Positions 49,898-57,897 of a stretch of 64,000 nucleotides of DNA are shown here, in pieces. Below the pieces are notes generated by a model. The model did no database searches and was not told where the DNA came from. It saw only the letters and a list, made by a program, of their open reading frames with translations. A program made the position numbers and the translations under genes. The stretch spans positions 558,001 to 622,000 of the forward strand of contig NZ_JABUXU010000001.1 of NCBI RefSeq assembly GCF_014897675.1. The letters run 5' to 3'. The stretch is from Advenella sp. FME57. GTDB taxonomy: Bacteria; Pseudomonadota; Gammaproteobacteria; Burkholderiales; Burkholderiaceae_B. The first letter of the stretch is position 1; each line of letters starts with the position of its first letter.

Positions 49898-51025
49898 TTA
49901 TGCTGCAGTCTGCTGCAATAGCTGTCGCAGGCGTTTAAGATCGACCCACGCCAGCGGTTTGGCGGCCTGATTGGCCATCAGATGATTCGGATGAAAGGTG
50001 ACCAAGACCGGAATCGCCCTGCCCTGTACGGTGATCTGCAGGTCATGCATTTGACGCAGTTCGCCTACCGATTCAGTAGTGCCAAGCACAGACTGGGCAG
50101 CATTGCCGAACAACAGGACACATGATGGCTGCACCATGGCGATTTGCTGTTGCAGATAATCGGCGCAGGCCGCAATCTCATGCGGCTCGGCTGGCCGGCT
50201 CACCATTGGCCGGCACTTGACCACATCAGTAATAAACGTCGCTTCACGGGAGATGCCGATCGCGGCGAGCATATTGTCCAGCAACTGGCCCGCCTGTCCA
50301 CTGAGGGGTTCACCGCTGATTTCATCCTGCGCGCCTGGCGCCTGGTCAATAATCATCAAGCGCGCTGTCGCGGTGCCGGTGCCTGGTACCGGCTGACGGG
50401 CATGCTCCGACAGACCGCAACGCGTGCACTGCCGGATAGTCGCAGCCAATACCGGCCACTCGATCCGGGCATCTGCCGGCGCCAATGGATCCACCGAACG
50501 ACTACCTTGGGGCTCAGGAACAGCGGTCCCGGACGCGCTGTCAGCACCACCGGTAAACTCGCTCATTGCCCCACGGGCGCCGTCTTCTTTCACACGACGC
50601 GTATCGGCGGCGGCACGCCCTGCCGGCCGACGTTGCCGCTGCATTTGTTCGCGCAGCTTTGCCAATGCCTGGCGTGCAGGCGAAGCATCGTTCTGGACTG
50701 CCGATGCTGCACCCGGCACCGTTTCTTGTGCGGCTGCCAATGGCGTGCCTGGCTCTCTTGTGGTCGCTGAGACTGGCGCCGCAGGCCGCTGATCCGAATA
50801 CGTCTGGGCAGGTTCTGCTGTCGATGCAGCGCCTGCCGCCGGGGTGTGTTTGGTATGTGCTACAGCGTGGGGTTCGGCCACTGCGGATACGGTCAGCGCA
50901 CGCCCCCATAGACGATCAATCCCGCTCTCCTGCAACCAAAGCAACTGGAGAGGGTTGACCGTGACATTGGCCGGATGCGCCACGGGCTGGGCGCCGGCAG
51001 AAACTGAAGAAGATTCCATAGCCAT
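49898..51025 (-). CDS. Family 4 uracil-DNA glycosylase with long N-terminal extension
   Basis: 375 residues. The C-terminal 190 are a family 4 [4Fe-4S] uracil-DNA glycosylase: cluster cysteines in QCTRCGLSEH, VKCRP and ACADYL; motif A reads DQAPGAQDEISGEPLSGQAGQLLDNML and motif B FHPNHLM. Compared with the usual GEAPG...G.PFVGRAG and HPSYLL patterns, several positions differ. The first 185 residues are Ala/Pro/Gln-rich and unordered in look. It shares one base with the upstream TsaB-RimI gene (TGATG), so translation is coupled. Confidence 0.88.
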   Translation of the reverse strand: MAMESSSVSAGAQPVAHPANVTVNPLQLLWLQESGIDRLWGRALTVSAVAEPHAVAHTKHTPAAGAASTAEPAQTYSDQRPAAPVSATTREPGTPLAAAQETVPGAASAVQNDASPARQALAKLREQMQRQRRPAGRAAADTRRVKEDGARGAMSEFTGGADSASGTAVPEPQGSRSVDPLAPADARIEWPVLAATIRQCTRCGLSEHARQPVPGTGTATARLMIIDQAPGAQDEISGEPLSGQAGQLLDNMLAAIGISREATFITDVVKCRPMVSRPAEPHEIAACADYLQQQIAMVQPSCVLLFGNAAQSVLGTTESVGELRQMHDLQITVQGRAIPVLVTFHPNHLMANQAAKPLAWVDLKRLRQLLQQTAA

Positions 51026-52377
51026 CAGGATACCACGGCTTTCTGCAGGACCCAGGCATCTTCGCTATGACCTCGCCCGTCCGGATAGTAGCCCTTGCGC
51101 ACGCCGATCTGCTCATAACCCCAGCGGTGATAGAATGCGATCGCCCCCGCATTGGACGGACGCACTTCCAGTACCTGGCTCTCCAGCTGTTGCAACAGCA
51201 GGCGCTCTTCACTCCAGGCAAGCAAACCGGCGCCAATCCCCTTGCTCTGCCAGTCGGGCGCAACGCCAATGAGCAGCAGATGCGCCACGTCGGGCGCCAT
51301 CAATTGCAAGGAAAACCCCACTATCTCGTCACCATGGCACACCACCCAGGCCTCGTAACCCGCTTTTAGCGCATCAAAAAAGTTACCCTCGGTCCAGGGA
51401 TGAGACTGTACACGGCGTTCGATTTCCACGACCGCATCAATATCCTGCTGCGTCATGCGCCGGATCGTATGCGCCTGCTGCAATGCCCTGATCACCCGAC
51501 TGCGCGCTTGGCTTTCGGGCGATACTGCCGCTTCGCCGCCTGGCGTGATCTGCTCAGCCGATAGCGGAACAGCACGCGGATTACCCCCTTGACCCTGCCC
51601 CCTTTCCTTGATAGTAAATGCAACTTTGTCGCGCACATACAGCGGCGCCGCCTGATCGGCCGCGATAAATCGACCTGCGAGCCAGGCGCGCAGACCAATA
51701 CGGGCCATGATCGCAGCACGCGGTTCAGCATCCGGTATCAGCTTGATGCCGGTCAAATGGGCCAGTCCTGAACATACATGTACGCCAGAGCCAACCAATA
51801 TAACAGGAGGCTGTCCGTCCATGTCGCGCTCGCGCTCTGCCAGCGGCCCATTCACGACCGGCGCGGCTTCATTTGTACCGCCAGCAACACTGACCCCACT
51901 TAACCAGAGCGGAACCTGTTCTGCAGCAATCAGGCACGGCGCTTGCACCTGAACAAGTTCGCCATCGCCGGTTTCCCTGAAACAGGCCAGAAAGACCTCT
52001 TGCATACGGGCATCCAGCAGGCTGACAATCATCGTTGAAGGCGCGACCGGCCTTACGGCCTCGGCAACGGCTAGCAGCGATGATACCGGAAACACCGGGA
52101 TGTCCAGCCCCAAACCCAGGCCTTGCGCCATGCCTGCTGCAATACGCAGGCCGGTAAACCCGCCAGGTCCCTGTCCGAAAACGATGCCGCTGATATCTAT
52201 CCGGTCAAGCCCTGCCGAATTGAGCAGGTGATCAAGCATCGGCAATAATTGTTCGGCATGGCCGTTAGCCTGATTGCTGACCTGCTCGGTGGTCTGAGAC
52301 TGACCGCCCTCGAACCGCAGCAGTGCCGCTGACGAACAGGTGGCCGAGCTTTCCAGGGAGATCAGATTGACATTCAT
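51025..52377 (-). CDS. TsaB-RimI fusion protein
   Basis: 450 residues joining two enzymes. Residues 1 to about 255 are TsaB (NLISLESSATCSSAALLRF, VFGQGPGGFTGLRIAAGMAQGLGL), needed with TsaC/D/E for the t6A modification of tRNA position 37. Residues about 305-450 are the GNAT acetyltransferase RimI (RRMTQQDIDAVVEIERRVQSHPWTEGNF, LLLIGVAPDWQSKGIGAGLL, LEVRPSNAGAIAFYHRWGYEQIG), which acetylates the N-terminus of ribosomal protein S18. The linker (about 50 residues) is proline- and glutamine-containing. The reading frame is continuous. Separate tsaB and rimI genes often neighbour each other, so a fusion is natural. Confidence 0.93.
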   Translation of the reverse strand: MNVNLISLESSATCSSAALLRFEGGQSQTTEQVSNQANGHAEQLLPMLDHLLNSAGLDRIDISGIVFGQGPGGFTGLRIAAGMAQGLGLGLDIPVFPVSSLLAVAEAVRPVAPSTMIVSLLDARMQEVFLACFRETGDGELVQVQAPCLIAAEQVPLWLSGVSVAGGTNEAAPVVNGPLAERERDMDGQPPVILVGSGVHVCSGLAHLTGIKLIPDAEPRAAIMARIGLRAWLAGRFIAADQAAPLYVRDKVAFTIKERGQGQGGNPRAVPLSAEQITPGGEAAVSPESQARSRVIRALQQAHTIRRMTQQDIDAVVEIERRVQSHPWTEGNFFDALKAGYEAWVVCHGDEIVGFSLQLMAPDVAHLLLIGVAPDWQSKGIGAGLLAWSEERLLLQQLESQVLEVRPSNAGAIAFYHRWGYEQIGVRKGYYPDGRGHSEDAWVLQKAVVS

Positions 52378-52781
52378 AAACTGCGCTTATTCAAAAAAAG
52401 GTGTTAACAGCCGCGAACCCCAAGGCCAGCGGCCGATTGCCCCGCGAACGAGCGGCGATGGGTGACCAACGTTCGGGCAAATGATCCCGCAATTATAAAC
52501 AGGAAGCCGGTTTTGCCCGGGACGATTTGCGCTAAAATGAACAGTAGTACCTATTTGCACGTTCCGCCCGTTTTTTGTTATAAGCACAAAACCATCGGCA
52601 TAACGTTTTTGCTTGCATTTTGCAGCGAAATGTGTCTATTTGTATCGCACCATCAACACAAATCCGGAGAAATATTTTTAGTGTAACTGATGGTGAAAAT
52701 TCAGCCATGTGCGACAGCAGAAACTGTAACATGTGCTCAAATAGCCCTGTCACTTCTCTCGGAAGCTCTTAACCAATTAGT
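52378..52781. other. Intergenic region upstream of the two-component system
   Basis: 404 bases between divergent genes. The right part, 52500-52780, is AT-rich and should hold the promoter of the response regulator gene. Short frames here are not protein-like. Confidence 0.55.
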
Positions 52782-53525
52782 ATGAATACACCACAAACTG
52801 CCTCGTCAACACCTCCACGCAAAATTCTGGTAGTCGATGATGACCCACGCCTTCGCGACCTGCTGCGCCGTTATCTGACTGAACAGGGATTCAATGTGTT
52901 CGTAGCCGAAGACGGGAAGGAAATGACCAAGCTCTGGCAGCGCGAACATTTCGACCTGCTGGTATTGGATCTGATGCTGCCAGGGGAAGATGGTCTGTCC
53001 ATCTGTCGCCGGCTTCGCGGCGCCAATGATAATACCCCTATCATCATGCTGACTGCCAAGGCCGAAGAAATCGACCGTATTCTAGGCCTGGAGATGGGTG
53101 CCGACGATTATCTGTCCAAACCGTTCAATCCTCGTGAACTGCTCGCGCGGGTTAATGCCATTTTGCGCCGCCGCGGTTCCGAAGAACACCCCGGCGCACC
53201 CAGCCAGGAAAACGAATCGATTGCTTTCGGGCCCTACACCCTGAATCTGTCCACGCGCACGCTGTCCCGCGGCGAAGAAGTTGTTGCCATCACCACGGGT
53301 GAATTCTCGGTGCTCAAAGTATTTGCCCGCCACCCCAAGGTGCCGCTGTCACGCGACAAACTGATGGAGCTGGCCCGTGGCCGCGAATATGAAGCTTTCG
53401 ATCGTAGTCTTGACGTCCAGATTTCCCGCCTGCGCAAGCTGATAGAGCCGAATCCGGCCAAACCGGTGTTTATTCAAACCGTTTGGGGATTGGGTTACGT
53501 CTTCGTTCCGGACGGCGGTAACTAA
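52782..53525 (+). CDS. OmpR-family response regulator (RisA-like)
   Basis: 247 residues. The receiver domain has the acidic pair in ILVVDDDPRLRDLL, phospho-acceptor Asp63 in LVLDLMLPGEDGL, and Lys in YLSKPFNPREL. The C-terminal winged helix is of OmpR type (GEFSVLKVFARHPKVPLSRDKLM; SLDVQISRLRKLIEPNPAKPVFIQTVWGLGYVF in parts). It is closest in pattern to OmpR of enterics and RisA of Bordetella. The sensor kinase gene starts 15 bases downstream. Confidence 0.95.
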   Translation: MNTPQTASSTPPRKILVVDDDPRLRDLLRRYLTEQGFNVFVAEDGKEMTKLWQREHFDLLVLDLMLPGEDGLSICRRLRGANDNTPIIMLTAKAEEIDRILGLEMGADDYLSKPFNPRELLARVNAILRRRGSEEHPGAPSQENESIAFGPYTLNLSTRTLSRGEEVVAITTGEFSVLKVFARHPKVPLSRDKLMELARGREYEAFDRSLDVQISRLRKLIEPNPAKPVFIQTVWGLGYVFVPDGGN

Positions 53526-53539
53526 AAGACGGCGCCGCC

Positions 53540-54943
53540 ATGGCCGCTGCTCCGGTTCAGTTTCCTCAACTGCAGAATTTCGCATCAAAAATCCGGCTGA
53601 GCTTGTTCAGCCGGTCTTTTTTCCTGCTGGCAGCATTGCTGGCCGTCAGTCTGACGTGCTGGCTGATCGTATTTTTCAACATGCAGGAAGAGCCGCGCGC
53701 CGCGCAAATGGCCGAGCGCGGTATTACGGCACTCAAAATCACCCGCAAGTCGCTTGCCTACGTCCCGCCCAATGATCGCAATGCACTGGTTATCGATCTG
53801 GCCACCACCGGGGATATCCAGGTCTTTCCCCGACAATTGGACGATGTATTGCAGCCGTTGCCAGATACCACGTTCTGGCGCATTTTCGCAGATAAGATCC
53901 AGCGCTCCGATACCCAGACGGAGACCAAGATCGCGTCCAGCATGAATGGCGAGCCAGGCATCTGGATCAGTTTCAATGTAGGCGACGAACTGTACTGGCT
54001 GCTGCTCAAATCTTCCACAGATAATCTGCCGCAAATGCGCGAATGGATCGGCTGGGGCGTGATCGCCCTGCTGCTAGCGCTGATCGGCGCTGCGATCAGC
54101 GTCCGGTTTGTCAATACGCCATTATCACGGTTGGCCAAGGCCGCCCAGCAGGTAGCGCGGGGCGAAAACCCAGCCCCCTTGCCGGACGACCAGGGACCAC
54201 TGGAGATCCGTGAGCTCAATAATGCCTTTAACCGCATGGCGCGCGATATTCGCCAGACCGAAGCCGACCGGGAATTGATGCTGGCCGGCATTTCTCATGA
54301 TCTGCGCACTCCTCTGGCGCGCATGCGCCTGGAGATCGAACTGAGCAATGTCAGTGATGAAACCCGCAGCGCCATCGATGAAGACCTTGGACAGATTGAT
54401 CACAGTATCGGCCAGTTGATGGAGTATGCCCGTCCGGCCGGGGTGCTCCCGGACAAAGCCGTCAATGTATCTTCCATTTTGCGAGACATCACCGACAGGG
54501 AAAAAGCGCATACGGAATCGCTGGGTGGCACGCTGCACACTATGATCCAGCCGAATCTGTACGCCCGGATCGGGGAACTCAATCTGAAGCGAATTGTCAG
54601 TAATCTGATTGAAAACAGTCGCCGCTACGGTCGCTCCGTCGCTGACGGCCAATCACACATCCTGGTGCGGACCCGCGAGAAAGGTGGCATGATCGAAATC
54701 GATGTCTGCGACAATGGAGCGGGCATCAATGCAAAGGATACCGAGAGGCTGCTGCGTCCCTTTTCCCGGGGCGAAGCCGCACGCACTGGCGTATCGGGCG
54801 CCGGCCTGGGCCTGTCTATTGTCGAACGACTGCTGCAGCACGTGGGTGGCACCTTGAAACTGCTGCCGAACCAGCCAACCGGACTGATCGGACACATAGA
54901 AATCCCTAAAGCTCGAGATAGAAATTATCAATTAGACAGCTAG
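53540..54943 (+). CDS. EnvZ/RisS-like sensor histidine kinase
   Basis: 467 residues: helix 1 (FFLLAALLAVSLTCWLIVFF), a periplasmic loop of about 115 residues, helix 2 (WIGWGVIALLLALIGAAISV), HAMP (VNTPLSRLAKAAQQVARGEN), DHp domain with the phosphorylated His253 in LAGISHDLRTPLARMRLEIE, and the ATP-binding domain with NLIENSRRYG, DNGAGIN and GAGLGLSIVERL. All kinase boxes are intact, unlike the truncated risS of B. pertussis. It is coupled to the upstream response regulator. Confidence 0.95.
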   Translation: MAAAPVQFPQLQNFASKIRLSLFSRSFFLLAALLAVSLTCWLIVFFNMQEEPRAAQMAERGITALKITRKSLAYVPPNDRNALVIDLATTGDIQVFPRQLDDVLQPLPDTTFWRIFADKIQRSDTQTETKIASSMNGEPGIWISFNVGDELYWLLLKSSTDNLPQMREWIGWGVIALLLALIGAAISVRFVNTPLSRLAKAAQQVARGENPAPLPDDQGPLEIRELNNAFNRMARDIRQTEADRELMLAGISHDLRTPLARMRLEIELSNVSDETRSAIDEDLGQIDHSIGQLMEYARPAGVLPDKAVNVSSILRDITDREKAHTESLGGTLHTMIQPNLYARIGELNLKRIVSNLIENSRRYGRSVADGQSHILVRTREKGGMIEIDVCDNGAGINAKDTERLLRPFSRGEAARTGVSGAGLGLSIVERLLQHVGGTLKLLPNQPTGLIGHIEIPKARDRNYQLDS

Positions 54944-55097
54944 TATTGATAGTGTAAAATAACATTAAAACTTATATTGGGAAGTGGGCGTCGGCCATCG
55001 TGGCAAACCGCTCGCTCCCTTGCCATGCCTTGCGGCGCGGCCAATAAGCAGGCCCGGTACCACCGGGCGGTTGTTCAACTTCTTATGAGGAACAGTT

Positions 55098-55646
55098 ATG
55101 AAAACAGTTGGTGAAAAGCTCGAATCGTTCAAAGTCGTCGGTGTCAAACCTGGTTTCAACAACCATGAAGAAAACGGCGTTTCTGCATTCGAAGACATCA
55201 CAGAATCTTCTTTCCCCGGAAAATGGAAAGTGATCTACTTCTATCCAAAAGATTTCACATTCGTGTGTCCTACCGAGATCGTTGGCTTTAACAACCTGGC
55301 CAAAGACTTCGAAGACCGTGACGCTGTACTGATGGGCGGCTCTGTCGACAACGAATTCTGCAAACTGGCATGGCGCCGTGAGCACCCTGATCTGAACAAA
55401 TTGGGTCACTACTCATTTGCCGACTCTACCGGTTCGCTGATCGATCAGCTGGGTGTGCGTGAACGCAATGAGGGCGTTGCCCTGCGCGCCACATTCATTG
55501 TTGACCCGGACAACGTCATCCAGCACGTTTCAGTCAATAACCTGAACGTGGGACGCAATCCAGAAGAAGTTCTGCGAATTCTGGACGGCTTGCAAACAGA
55601 TGAACTGTGCCCATGCAACCGCGTTGCCGGTGGCGATACACTGTAA
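55098..55646 (+). CDS. ahpC: Peroxiredoxin AhpC (AhpD-dependent type)
   Basis: 182-residue thiol peroxidase that reduces peroxides. The peroxidatic cysteine is Cys57 in KDFTFVCPTEIVGF; the C-terminal resolving pair is Cys171/Cys173 in DELCPCN, as in mycobacterial AhpC (Cys174/176), which is recycled by AhpD instead of AhpF. The ahpD gene follows after a terminator-like hairpin. Strong ribosome site (ATGAGGA) upstream. Upstream 154 bases are AT-rich; I could not place an OxyR site with certainty. Confidence 0.95.
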   Translation: MKTVGEKLESFKVVGVKPGFNNHEENGVSAFEDITESSFPGKWKVIYFYPKDFTFVCPTEIVGFNNLAKDFEDRDAVLMGGSVDNEFCKLAWRREHPDLNKLGHYSFADSTGSLIDQLGVRERNEGVALRATFIVDPDNVIQHVSVNNLNVGRNPEEVLRILDGLQTDELCPCNRVAGGDTL

Positions 55647-55654
55647 TTTGCATC

Positions 55655-55676
55655 AAACCCGGTTCGCCGGGTTTTT
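55655..55676 (+). terminator. Intercistronic terminator/attenuator between ahpC and ahpD
   Basis: AAACCCGG (55655-55662), tetraloop TTCG, CCGGGTTT (55667-55674), then more T. This is a perfect 8-bp stem with a very stable tetraloop. Because ahpD follows directly in the same direction, it probably lowers ahpD expression relative to ahpC rather than ending the operon fully. Confidence 0.88.
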
Positions 55677-55702
55677 CCTCCTCTTTTTAATAGGAAAAAA
55701 CT

Positions 55703-56221
55703 ATGCAATTTTTAACTACGATAAAAAATGAAATTCCCGATTGGGCCAAAGATATCCGCCTGAATCTGGATGGCACCATTGCCCGCTCCTCCCTGAAACC
55801 GGCCGATGCGGTTGGTGTGGCCCTGGCAGCCGCCTATGCTGCGAAGAATCCGTTTCTGATCGAACAGTTCAAGTCTGGTTTGTCGCCAGAAGATGTCAAT
55901 GGTGTTCTGACCGCTGCGGCCCTGATGGGAATGAACAACATCTGGTATCCCTATGTCGAAATGACTGACGACAGTCAACTCAAAACCCTGCCACCGCTAT
56001 TGCGCATGAATGCCTATTCCTCGCATGGGGGCATTGAGCATGAACGCTTTGAACTGTTTGCCCTGGCGGCCTCGATTGTCGGCAAATGCCACTTTTGCGT
56101 TAAATCGCATTTTGACAATCTGAAAAAAGCGGGCTTCACGATTGAGCAGTTGCGCGATGCCGGACGTATCGCCGCTGTAGTCAACGCCGCCGCGCTGGCC
56201 CTGACAGCCGAAGGCAAATAA
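55703..56221 (+). CDS. ahpD: Alkylhydroperoxidase AhpD
   Basis: 172-residue carboxymuconolactone-decarboxylase-fold protein that reduces AhpC. The active site is CHFCVKSH with Cys129, Cys132 and His136, and the proton-relay Glu117 in HERFELFAL. These match Glu118, Cys130, Cys133 and His137 of the mycobacterial enzyme, shifted by one. It is downstream of ahpC, with ribosome site TAGGAA. Confidence 0.95.
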   Translation: MQFLTTIKNEIPDWAKDIRLNLDGTIARSSLKPADAVGVALAAAYAAKNPFLIEQFKSGLSPEDVNGVLTAAALMGMNNIWYPYVEMTDDSQLKTLPPLLRMNAYSSHGGIEHERFELFALAASIVGKCHFCVKSHFDNLKKAGFTIEQLRDAGRIAAVVNAAALALTAEGK

Positions 56222-56249
56222 ATCAGTCTGCCTCTCAAATAATGTCATA

Positions 56250-56277
56250 CCGTGACCCTATGTCGCGGCATTTTTTT
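56250..56277 (+). terminator. Rho-independent terminator after ahpD
   Basis: CCGTGAC (56250-56256) pairs with GTCGCGG (56262-56268), with one G-T pair, five-base loop, followed by CATTTTTTT. Confidence 0.8.
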
Positions 56278-56333
56278 GTTTGGTGAGCACGCCTCAGCCA
56301 GCGCTTCGTGCGTGCTGCCGTCCGCTGGGCATC

Positions 56334-56819
56334 TTATTGTCTGGCCAGCAGGGCGATAGCCGTGGCCGCAATGCCCTCTTTGCGCCCTAGATACCCCAAG
56401 TGCTCGTTCGTTTTACCCTTGACATTCACACAGGCGGGGTCCAGCGCCAGATCAGCGGCAATATTGCTTACCATGGCCGGCGCATAGGGCATGATTTTCG
56501 GCGCCTGGGCATGAATGGTGGCGTCCACGTTCACGACCTGCCAGCCGGCTTCGCAGACACGACGGTACGCCTCGCGCAGCAATACTCGGCTGTCACTGCC
56601 TTTGAATGCCGGATCGGTATCAGGGAACAAACGGCCGATATCGCCCAGCGCTGCCGCACCCAGGATAGCATCGGTAATCGCATGCAACAGCGCATCGGCG
56701 TCCGAGTGTCCCAGCAGACCATGGGTGTGGGCAATGGTAACGCCCCCCAATATCAGGGGCCGCCCCTCCTGTAACGCATGGACATCAAACCCCTGCCCAA
56801 CCCGCAAGCCAATTGTCAT
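56334..56819 (-). CDS. ispF: 2-C-methyl-D-erythritol 2,4-cyclodiphosphate synthase
   Basis: Fifth enzyme of the MEP isoprenoid pathway. 161 residues. Metal-binding residues are in GQGFDVHAL (Asp12, His14) and [31 protein letters not shown] is the conserved C-terminal part. It follows ispD on the same strand with 90 bases between, rather than overlapping it as in many bacteria. Confidence 0.97.
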   Translation of the reverse strand: MTIGLRVGQGFDVHALQEGRPLILGGVTIAHTHGLLGHSDADALLHAITDAILGAAALGDIGRLFPDTDPAFKGSDSRVLLREAYRRVCEAGWQVVNVDATIHAQAPKIMPYAPAMVSNIAADLALDPACVNVKGKTNEHLGYLGRKEGIAATAIALLARQ

Positions 56820-56909
56820 ACAGCACTCTCCATATCATTGCGTCAACATCATTTCTTTAACTTCATTTGGCATCCATGCCGCGTAGCAGATCAACCGTTC
56901 AACCGTACT

Positions 56910-57647
56910 TTATCCTGTCGCCTGCCCCGACGCCGCTCCAGCGAATGCCAACCACCGTTGCACCATGGCAAAATCTGCAGGCCAGGTCACTTTCATATTT
57001 TCTGCCGAACCACGCACCAGCAGGGGATGGATGCCCGCCGCTTCCATGGCCGAGGCTTCGTCGGTAATATCCAGCCCTTGGTCGATCGCAGCATTCAGCG
57101 CGTCCAGCAGGGCACGTGCAGGAAAAAGCTGCGGCGTCTGCGCCAGCCACAAGCCTTCACGCGGAATGGTCTGCGCCACACACACCTGCTGTTGTTCATC
57201 CACGGTTGCGCGTTTGACGGTATCGGGCACAGGCACTGCCAGCAACCCGCCCTTGTTTTGACTCAGGCAGGTATCAATCAATGCCGTGAGCGTATCGGCC
57301 CGTAACCCCGGCCTTGCCGCATCGTGCACCAGCGCCCAGCCATCGCGATCGTCACCATCCAGAACAGCCTGCAGCGTGCTGCTTACGGTGTGCGCCCGCG
57401 TAGCGCCGGCAGTGCGATGAACGTAGACATTGCTGCCCAGGTTCAGTGTATCAATCCAGGTGTCCTCAGCCGTGACCCCGATATGGACAGTAGCAACCCG
57501 GGCGTCTGCGCGCAGGGCATCGGCGGCCAGTTGCAACATCGCCACGCCGTTGATCGTGCAATACTGCTTGGGGATCTGCCGGCCGGCAGTCAGGGCCCGA
57601 CTGCCCACGCCGCCTGCGGGAATAATCGCAAAGATGTTGTCAGTCAT
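56910..57647 (-). CDS. ispD: 2-C-methyl-D-erythritol 4-phosphate cytidylyltransferase
   Basis: Third MEP-pathway enzyme. About 245 residues. The CTP loop is IPAGGVGSRALTAGRQIPKQY; the family usually has GxGxRMGxxxPKQ, so there is a two- to three-residue insertion before PKQ. Other blocks are VHDAARPGLRADT, AVPVPDTVKRAT and LWLAQTPQLFPARAL, ending with ITDEASAMEAAGIHPLLVRG and MKVTWPADF. Start at 57647 (MTDNIFAII) is preferred; an in-frame ATG at 57662 is possible. The frame open to 57932 crosses the start of mfd. Confidence 0.94.
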   Translation of the reverse strand: MTDNIFAIIPAGGVGSRALTAGRQIPKQYCTINGVAMLQLAADALRADARVATVHIGVTAEDTWIDTLNLGSNVYVHRTAGATRAHTVSSTLQAVLDGDDRDGWALVHDAARPGLRADTLTALIDTCLSQNKGGLLAVPVPDTVKRATVDEQQQVCVAQTIPREGLWLAQTPQLFPARALLDALNAAIDQGLDITDEASAMEAAGIHPLLVRGSAENMKVTWPADFAMVQRWLAFAGAASGQATG

Positions 57648-57897
57648 AGAGGTCGCCGCCATTGAAGCGGCAATTGCATCATTCAAGAGATCAGATAATA
57701 TCACGCCGCCCCGCTGCCAAGCCAAATTGCAGCGGGCGATGCGGTGGCTCGCGCAGCGCCGGTCAGCTTCTGTCAGCGCAGGCCGGGGCAAGCAGCAGCA
57801 GGCCATTGCCCCGCCCGCCGCGAACTGCAGTCCTGGCGGGCGGCGACACCCCGGTATCTGATAAAATGAGCAGATTCGATTCCCTGCTTCCGCCTCT

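Noticed and set aside
54915-54960. Possible OxyR site upstream of ahpC
   Set aside because: ATAG elements are present but the spacing does not fit the OxyR pattern, so it could be chance in AT-rich DNA.
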